From assembly GCA_034698045.1 (NCBI GenBank), contig JAQGAU010001207.1, forward strand, positions 1 through 20,600: 20,600 nt of DNA. Reading direction: 5' to 3'. Origin of the DNA: Paramacrobiotus richtersi. Taxonomy: Eukaryota > Tardigrada > Eutardigrada > Parachela > Macrobiotidae. Shown here in pieces: positions 16,301-20,600 of the stretch; positions within the stretch are counted from its first letter, which is position 1; every line of letters begins with the position of its first letter. The translations under genes and the position numbers were made by a program. The notes under the pieces are model-generated. The model was not told the DNA's origin. It ran no database searches and was given only the letters and a program-made list of their open reading frames with translations.

Positions 16301-17495
16301 CAACTTACGGAAGATGACATAATCTGGCGGAAGCGTAGGCGGCTGTACCACTATGGAACTTTGCAGGCAGATATAGTTATACTGTCGCTGACAGTTGGCA
16401 TCTCTCCCTTCTCCATTGATATTAGCAATCACACCGCACGCTTCGATTCCTTCCGTATGGGGTTCGTTTATGTCCCAGTTACGGTATAAATCTTGGCTGC
16501 TGTCCACCCAACGATGCTGTCCGGTGGTGGGACACGTCTGGCGGAGACCGGTTGTCGTGAACAGCGTAGCGTGTCAATAGCGTCATGACTCATGAGGAAC
16601 GGCTGCTGCGTTCGCGTTACACCGGCTAAATTAGCGCCTTTCCCGGTGCAAGCCATGTGGGCGTTGTCCCATGAATCCTTAATATGGGAGACGAAGAAGC
16701 ATTTGCTCGATGGGGCGTGGAAGTACCAGTCTCCATCACCGGATGGACAACTGGATACGAAAACAACAGAATTAAATCAAATTAATAAAAAATATCGTAT
16801 TATAAGCAAATCCGGACATTCTAGGTTAAATTAAACTACCATAAAACCATAATCAAAAACATTACTTAATAATTTGATTGTACATCGTGCATAAGCAAGG
16901 AAAATTCCTGCAAGTCAGGGAAAGATAGATAAATCGGCAGGTGTATACGTCAAAAAACAACTTAAAATGTGCAGCTTATGCTGCATTTTGTTGCAAAGAT
17001 CTGAATTTTGTACAAATCTTAAATGCATAACTGTACCTACGACCTACCATTCGTAACGGCGGTCGGCGCAGGCACCAGCATAATATCATCGGTCTCGTTG
17101 TACCATCCGCGGGGAATTTTACACACCCAGCCTTTAGCTATCAAACAGCTCTCGATATATGTCACTTCCCTTCAAACCCGTCCAGTGATACACAGTCCAA
17201 CGTAGTAACACCGTTATTCTGGTTGTAGCTGGGATGGAAGAAAGCAAACGTTCCGAATGGTGTTTCATCCGACCATGCGAACTCTCCACCAGAGATCTCC
17301 TGCAGCCCAATCCAGTAGCTGTAGGCGTTGGCGCGGTTGGGGATGACCTTATCCAGAACATGCCCCGTACTCGTTTTCCGTGGCAATCGACGCCAGATGA
17401 CCTGAAAACGCATTGCAGGACCGTTCCGCTTCTTCCCATGTTAACTTTGTAGGGTCAACTGGGGCGTTAGGGATCTGATCCGGTAGAGCCCAAGC
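13373..17495 (-). CDS. Second tandem CTLD gene, right array (D4'-D8')
   Basis: Five cassettes on the minus strand: D4' (17495-17048), D5' (16750-16309), D6' (15814-15324), D7' (15009-14563) and D8' (14203 to about 13414). Each matches the left-array cassette of the same number in motif and order, so the arrays share an ancestral multi-CTLD gene. The reading frame is broken about seven times. The exon at 17495 begins with an acceptor, so upstream exons are missing from this copy. A signal-peptide exon at 16190 may give a shorter secreted product starting at D6'. The end is either TAG at 13373, reached by reading through the GTAAAT donor at 13413, or an unseen further exon. Family certain, functionality doubtful. 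Confidence 0.7.
13414..14203 (-). CDS. CTLD D8' (two exons) with Thr/Pro-rich tail
   Basis: Exon 14203-13811 is open: GHCSTGFPNECNNYCLSLNY, SFQEARQDCVNRNGSLVSIR, LWTGLYEQYNIDENSYNWQW, TYHNWGPG, donor GTATGC. The second exon, about 13690-13414, reads CDSLSELSIWNLREGC, NIQCLDWRGTKCGHICEAPK. A mucin-like stretch of about 35 residues rich in Thr and Pro (TTTQPTIPTTARPG and on) follows, likely O-glycosylated spacer. The 14203 acceptor (ATCGCAG/AAAG) is chosen by phase. The phase between the two exons does not match cleanly, perhaps another small change. Confidence 0.65.
14563..15009 (-). pseudogene. CTLD D7', two opposing frameshifts
   Basis: Exon from ATTCCAG/AGGC to TTAA/GTATGT, both phase 1. 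The frame starts CSVGYTQVGDVCFVVRQVNT. Near 14895-14915 the family sequence passes to another frame (SSDPGSHTASVMNTIEGM, HIHLLLGEKDNF, AWLGI) and near 14740-14760 returns to the first (FENGKIQYQESNCYVTFNNI, QDFYAHSG, CVYMAWNGRWRLNDC, KYVVCKRR). The first frame stays open across the out-of-frame stretch, so a 156-codon ORF exists whose middle is not lectin sequence. Confidence 0.62.
15324..15814 (-). pseudogene. CTLD D6' with EPN and WND motifs, two frameshifts
   Basis: Reads NCGYSFVGDHCYFISPTAER, SWNDAEQACQNKYF, shifts at about 15683-15695 to LYQPTSVHDQYDQDFLSTFL, RWRWGGMYQDP, EFFWSDQSRIEYTNWVPGEP, NDHPD. It shifts again in the GATGATAGATGATGA stretch (about 15437-15455) to CVGSGMLG, GKWNDDLCTVQKGYICKG, donor GTACGT in phase 1. 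EPN and WND are the calcium and mannose/GlcNAc-type ligand motifs of classical C-type lectins, rare among the cassettes here. Two acceptors 7 nt apart (15814 and 15807) are possible. Confidence 0.64.
15903..16023. repeat. Near-perfect hairpin: inverted copy of a CTLD exon fragment
   Basis: 15903-15954 pairs with 15972-16023 around a 17-nt loop: 46 Watson-Crick pairs, five G-T pairs and one mismatch (15950). The central 29 bases (15916-15944 and 15982-16010) are exactly complementary. The left arm, read on the minus strand, codes a CTLD end fragment: GDYCSNTGKWYGAQCNTPYI, TDYVYC. The right arm is an inverted copy of part of it. Everything lies in the intron between D5' and D6'. Confidence 0.88.
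16098..16190 (-). CDS. Signal-peptide first exon inside the right CTLD array
   Basis: ATG at 16190, 31 codons, then AGCCAAAAG/GTATGT. It reads MSRVEEFLLFTYIFISILMS, VGRSYATLSQK: a short start, a hydrophobic core of about 14 residues and an A-x-A-like cleavage region (SYA), typical of a secreted protein. It ends in phase 0, which fits the acceptor TTGTTCCAG/TTTTTAG at 15814 and joins it to D6'. It lies in the intron after D5', so it would act as an internal alternative start. No promoter motif is recognised. Confidence 0.5.
16309..16750 (-). pseudogene. CTLD D5', one frameshift
   Basis: Starts after GTATCCAG at 16750: CPSGDGDWYFHAPSSKCFFV, SHIKDSWDNAHMACTGKGAN, LAGVTRTQQPFLMSHDAID. The frame shifts at about 16560-16568 to TTGLRQTCPTTGQHRWVDSS, YRNWDINEPHTEGIEACGVI, NGEGRDANCQRQYNYICLQ, then a Pro-rich linker and a GTAAGT donor in phase 1 (16308). 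It is the counterpart of D5 and D9 (GDWFYH, HRWVD, EPH) but lacks the WGCPTSCPTC linker. Confidence 0.62.
17048..17495 (-). pseudogene. CTLD D4', two frameshifts
   Basis: Acceptor GTGTGTAG at 17496. Reads AWALPDQIPNAPVDPTKLTW, EEAERSCNAFSGHLASIATE, NEYG. It then shifts at 17363-17366 (four G on the coding strand, one too many) to VLDKVIPNRANAYSYWIGLQ, EFAWSDETPFGTFAFFHP, LDCVSLDGFEGK. It shifts again near 17160-17165 to YIESCLIAKGWVCKIPRGWY, ending at GTAGGT. Close relative of D4 (HLAS, WIGL, WSD, GWVC). Confidence 0.63.
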
Positions 17496-17850
17496 CTACA
17501 CACCCACAAGGAGATGTGAATATTAAATTTATCAAGCATTTAATCAACTAAGTACAACCGAACCAGACTTTTCTATCAGGGAACACAATCTATACGATGG
17601 CACATTGGCAAATTGGCTTAAAACGTAGGAGATCGATATCATAATAATATACATAATAATTTTCATTCGCATACGCACGAAAATCCATGACAAACAAAAA
17701 GGAAAGATTCAGTGAAAGAAGCAGTTTGTAAATACGCAATAGATACCACTATTCAAATGAACCAAAACTCATCCAGTCTCGAAGCGAAGGATCAATTTAG
17801 AGGGGAAAAATTTTGACTTTACCACGTAGTGGTCACTTTAACTGCAGAAA
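17496..17850. other. No feature seen
   Basis: AT-rich sequence upstream of the first visible exon of the right CTLD array. It should contain that gene's missing 5' exons or promoter, but no frame with CTLD marks or a signal peptide is visible on the minus strand. Confidence 0.4.
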
Positions 17851-18381
17851 TTAAGCCTTTTTTTCTCTATAAGGCCAGGGGTACCCCATACCCAAAAAAC
17901 GTACGGTGTGCTGAAGGGAAGCGATCTCAAAAAAACAGTCGGTGGACGGCAATTGCACACCGGACTCATATCCGCTCATTAGTCTATACGCTTCACAGAT
18001 AGAAGTTGCTACCGCCACTTGGTGGCGACTACTTGGCGCTCGGCTGCACTCGATCTGCAGTTCTAAACTTTTATTGGCTCGTTTGAATTTTGCATTGGCT
18101 GTGCGCTTTGTAGTATGATGTACCGTTATTCGAAGAACACCCACGGACGCACTTGAATGATGTACTCGAAATTTTTTTCGGAATGAGAAATCAGAAATAA
18201 TTTGGTTTTTCGCAATTCGCGAGTCAGCGTTTTTGATCATTATTGCTGTTTTCGATGTCCAGAAACTCTTCCTTGGCATGAAATTTTGTTGTTTCATTCT
18301 CTGAAACCATTCTAACCTGCACTGCAACTGAGCAAAGCTCTGCGGAATTGTTGTATTTGCTGCAGTTTCCAAAATGAACAT
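17851..18381 (-). CDS. Uncertain ORF, head-to-head with NAA10
   Basis: An open minus-strand frame codes 176 residues from an ATG at 18381 to TAA at 17851; the frame stays open up to 18486. It starts [20 protein letters not shown] and ends [12 protein letters not shown]. It is rich in Ser, Arg, Lys and Gln, with no domain, signal peptide or membrane segment that I recognise. Its ATG lies inside the first codons of NAA10 on the other strand. A frame of this length is not common by chance at this base composition, but there is no homology support. It may be a small gene sharing a bidirectional promoter, part of a longer spliced transcript, or chance. Confidence 0.25.
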   Translation of the reverse strand: MFILETAANTTIPQSFAQLQCRLEWFQRMKQQNFMPRKSFWTSKTAIMIKNADSRIAKNQIISDFSFRKKFRVHHSSASVGVLRITVHHTTKRTANAKFKRANKSLELQIECSRAPSSRHQVAVATSICEAYRLMSGYESGVQLPSTDCFFEIASLQHTVRFLGMGYPWPYREKKA

Positions 18382-19484
18382 AAGATGTGCACAGGTACGT
18401 TTGAACTGTTTGGCATCCTGACTCGGTTGTCCATGATCCCGGACGGATTTTGCTTGCAGGTTGCGGACTTGATGAACATGCAGCATTGCAATTTACTGTG
18501 CTTGCCAGAAAATTATCAGTTAAAATACTACATGTACCACGGTTTGTCGTGGCCGCAGGTAGGAACCGTACATTAGAAATGTAAGGATTTTTATTTGAAT
18601 ATTTACTGTGAACTCTTGCAGTTATCTTACATTGCTGAGGATGACAGACACCGAATTGTCGGCTATGTTCTGGCTAAAATGTAAGTAGTTGTGTATTGTG
18701 GTTTTTTTTATTGGAAAACGGGAAAACTGGGTTGTGCAGGGAAGAGGATGACGACGAACCCCATGGGCACATTACGAGTTTGGCTGTTCAAAGGGAATAT
18801 CGTCGTCTCGGATTAGCACAGAAGCTGATGAATCAGACGGCTCGAGCTATGGTGGAGATCTACAATTGCCGCTATGTTAGCCTGCATGTCCGTGTATCTA
18901 ATCGGGCGGCGTACCATCTGTACTCGGTTGTTTTGGGATTCAAGTAAGCTGGTATTTTCGCTTTTTTACATAATTGGCTGTGTCGTTATGGCAACCGCCA
19001 TATGTGGCTTTTGCCGTAGTGGGCGACATGAATTTGTTATCAGCTCCAGACATTAATTATTATTGTTTCTTTCCACCTGAAGTTAGATCCCGTTGCACTG
19101 TAAATATGTTACAGGACGACGGAAACGGAACCGAAATATTACGCCGATGGTGAGGACGCTTACGCCATGCGCCGTGATTTGGTCGACTGGGCGCGTCAGT
19201 TGGACATCAAACCGCCGCATCCGACCAAGTTCTTCCAGGTTGACCGACGCCACCGTCGACAGGGCAGAGAAAACCAGAGTACACAGGCACTACTGGCTGT
19301 AGAAGCGGCGCCTTCTGCTCAGGCAGTCACGGAAGAAATCGCCAGACTACAGATCACCGAGGCCGGTGATAGTAATCAGAAGGAAACCGGTGCGGGTGGA
19401 AAAGCTGTGGATGTACCGAAAGATAGCATTGCTCCTTCCGATCAGCCCAGTGCCGCGAAAAAGAAACATAAAAAACGAAAGTAA
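18374..19484 (+). CDS. NAA10: N-alpha-acetyltransferase 10, catalytic subunit of NatA
   Basis: Five exons: 18374-18394, 18460-18558, 18622-18680, 18740-18943, 19115-19484, all GT-AG with matching phases, 250 aa. NAA10 with NAA15 forms NatA, which acetylates the N-termini of nascent proteins after Met removal, at the ribosome. The GNAT fold is plain: [18 protein letters not shown] with Glu24 as in human, [36 protein letters not shown], the acetyl-CoA loop RRLGLA (81-86), [35 protein letters not shown]. The tail after about residue 150 is divergent and ends in a basic cluster, KKKHKKRK. Introns are 59-171 nt. The frame is intact, unlike the CTLD cassettes nearby. AATAAA follows at 19564. Confidence 0.96.
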
Positions 19485-19563
19485 AATAATATTTACCAGA
19501 ATTTGTTTATTAACAAATTGGAGTTCTTCGTCTGTTGTAAGTTCATTTTTGTATAATCGCTAC

Positions 19564-19569
19564 AATAAA
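19564..19569 (+). other. Polyadenylation signal of NAA10
   Basis: AATAAA, 80 nt after the NAA10 stop codon, in TACAATAAACTTG, followed by T/G-containing sequence. Confidence 0.7.
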
Positions 19570-19632
19570 CTTGTGCTTATCTGAAAGGAGAAGTATCATT
19601 GTTTCGATTTGAAATGATTTCGGTTTGAAAGG

Positions 19633-19854
19633 ATGGCGCTTAATTACGTCATGCAATATTGGCTGACAGTAGTGTTTAGTGTTTATTTAGTGTTTATTTA
19701 CCGAGCAGACAAACCAACTGGCACTCAAAGTCTGTTCTACAATGCGAGAGGAAGAACTACCATAAAGCCTTACCAAAGATTCCTAGAAACCACAAAAGAG
19801 AGAAAAACCCAATGTAGTCTTGCACGGTATTTTAATTTATTCAAAGGAAGTTAG
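19633..19854 (+). CDS. Possible small single-pass membrane protein
   Basis: 73 codons from ATG (context AAAGGATGG) to TAG. It has an N-terminal hydrophobic span (MQYWLTVVFSVYLVFIY, about residues 7-23) followed by a basic, hydrophilic tail. This shape is common among small mitochondrial or ER membrane proteins, but I cannot match a family. It starts 64 nt past the NAA10 poly(A) signal. TTTAGTGTTTATTTAGTGTTTATTTA inside the hydrophobic part is a small duplication, so the span could be low-complexity chance. Confidence 0.28.
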   Translation: MALNYVMQYWLTVVFSVYLVFIYRADKPTGTQSLFYNARGRTTIKPYQRFLETTKERKTQCSLARYFNLFKGS

Positions 19855-20169
19855 CAATTAATATCGCTGCGCGTTCATTATTCAGGTGAACGATGACTGT
19901 CTAAGAAACCCACACGAGACAAGAAAATAACCCACAAAAGCAATACTTCAAGTATATTCGACACATAGCGAGCAAAAGCAATCTATTTTAGAACGCAGAA
20001 TTTATCCACAGTATTCCACAGATAAAGTTTGAAACCACTATAGCGACTTATAGACTGTAAAGATTAGCCACAATAATTATCAACTAATAATCTCCAACTG
20101 GCAGTTTGGGCGATTGGTAACAAACTGCACGAAATCACGCCGCTCCAGAGCAGTATATTTGGACATAAG
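19855..20169. other. No feature seen
   Basis: AT-rich spacer between the small ORF and the minisatellite. No ORF, repeat or RNA fold stands out. Confidence 0.4.
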
Positions 20170-20600
20170 GGTAGGAGGGGAAAGAAAGTAAAATATTATT
20201 AATGGAAATTATCGGTACTGAGCGAAAATAATGAGGCAAAATATCCAAGATAAATAAGGACGTAAAATAAGGTAATGGAACTTTTCGGTATCGAGCGAAA
20301 TATCGAGGCAAAATATTCAAGAAAAATAAGGAGGTAAAATAAGGTAATGGAAATTATCGGTACTGAGCAAAATATTGAGGCAAAATATTCAAGAAAAACA
20401 AGGAGGTAAAATAAGGTAATGGAAACTATCGGTAGTGAGCGAAATAATGAGGCAAAATAATCAAGAAAAATAAGGAGGTAAAATAAGGTAATGTAAATTA
20501 TCAGTACTGAGCAAAATATTGAGGCAAAATATTGAGGCAAAATATTCAAGAAAAACAAGGAGGTAAAATAAGGTAATGGAAACTATCGGTAGTGAGCGAA
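20170..20600. repeat. 72-bp minisatellite running off the right edge
   Basis: GGTAATGGAAA-type landmarks recur at 20271, 20343, 20415 and 20487 (exactly 72 nt apart), with a degenerate copy about 72 nt earlier, and again at 20572. The last step is 85 nt because ATTGAGGCAAAAT is doubled inside that copy. Each unit contains GGTAATGGAAA, TATCGGTA, TGAGC, ATTGAGGCAAAAT and TCAAGAAAAA. Copies differ by a few substitutions. Confidence 0.93.

Noticed and set aside
18395-18576. Plus-strand ORF running through NAA10 intron 1 and exon 2
   Set aside because: It is NAA10 exon 2 read with intron sequence on both sides; the spliced model fits the family exactly.
20135-20558. Minus-strand ORFs in the minisatellite as genes
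   Set aside because: The 24-residue periodicity follows directly from the 72-bp DNA repeat; no start context or non-repeat domain is present.
1-20600. tRNA, rRNA, CRISPR array, transposase or viral genes
   Set aside because: No T-loop consensus with a foldable acceptor stem, no evenly spaced repeat-spacer pattern, and no integrase, reverse transcriptase or transposase motif was seen on either strand.

Overview
This is eukaryotic nuclear DNA with spliced genes (GT-AG introns, many of only 50-85 nt, and an AATAAA signal). The best-identified gene, N-alpha-acetyltransferase NAA10 on the + strand (18374-19484), has ecdysozoan-type residues: an MNIRCA start, [10 protein letters not shown], and AYAMRRDL. 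Together with the expanded C-type lectin-like domain (CTLD) family, this suggests an ecdysozoan invertebrate, possibly a tardigrade. The species is inference.

Layout. (1) 1-7106, minus: the 3' part of a very large gene made of tandem CTLDs, about 11 cassettes here called D0 to D10 in transcription order, running off the left edge. (2) 7107-8079: AT-rich, no convincing gene. (3) 8080-12571, minus: a seven-exon gene whose spliced frame is perfectly open for 500 codons. It encodes an atypical J-domain protein (HTD instead of HPD) that I cannot name. Its 2.5-kb first intron holds two foldback elements. (4) 13373-17495, minus: a second CTLD array whose five cassettes (D4'-D8') match D4-D8 of the left array in type and order. 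It contains an internal signal-peptide exon and a near-perfect 52-bp hairpin made from an inverted copy of a CTLD exon fragment. (5) 17851-18381, minus: an uncertain ORF that overlaps the NAA10 start head to head. (6) NAA10. (7) 19633-19854, +: a possible small membrane protein. (8) 20170 to the right edge: a 72-bp minisatellite.

The main observation is the contrast in integrity. Both CTLD arrays keep the family cysteines and WIGL, TNW and WxxxC motifs. Yet about 16 one- or two-base shifts, including one in-frame stop, interrupt D2, D3, D4, D6, D8, D9, D4', D5', D6' and D7'. The J-domain gene and NAA10 (2256 coding bases together) have no shift at all. Either the CTLD arrays are young, decaying pseudogenes or patchwork genes, or this repetitive family was poorly polished in the assembly. 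The CTLD genes would encode secreted or surface multi-lectin proteins. The two intact genes are intracellular and functionally unrelated to them.
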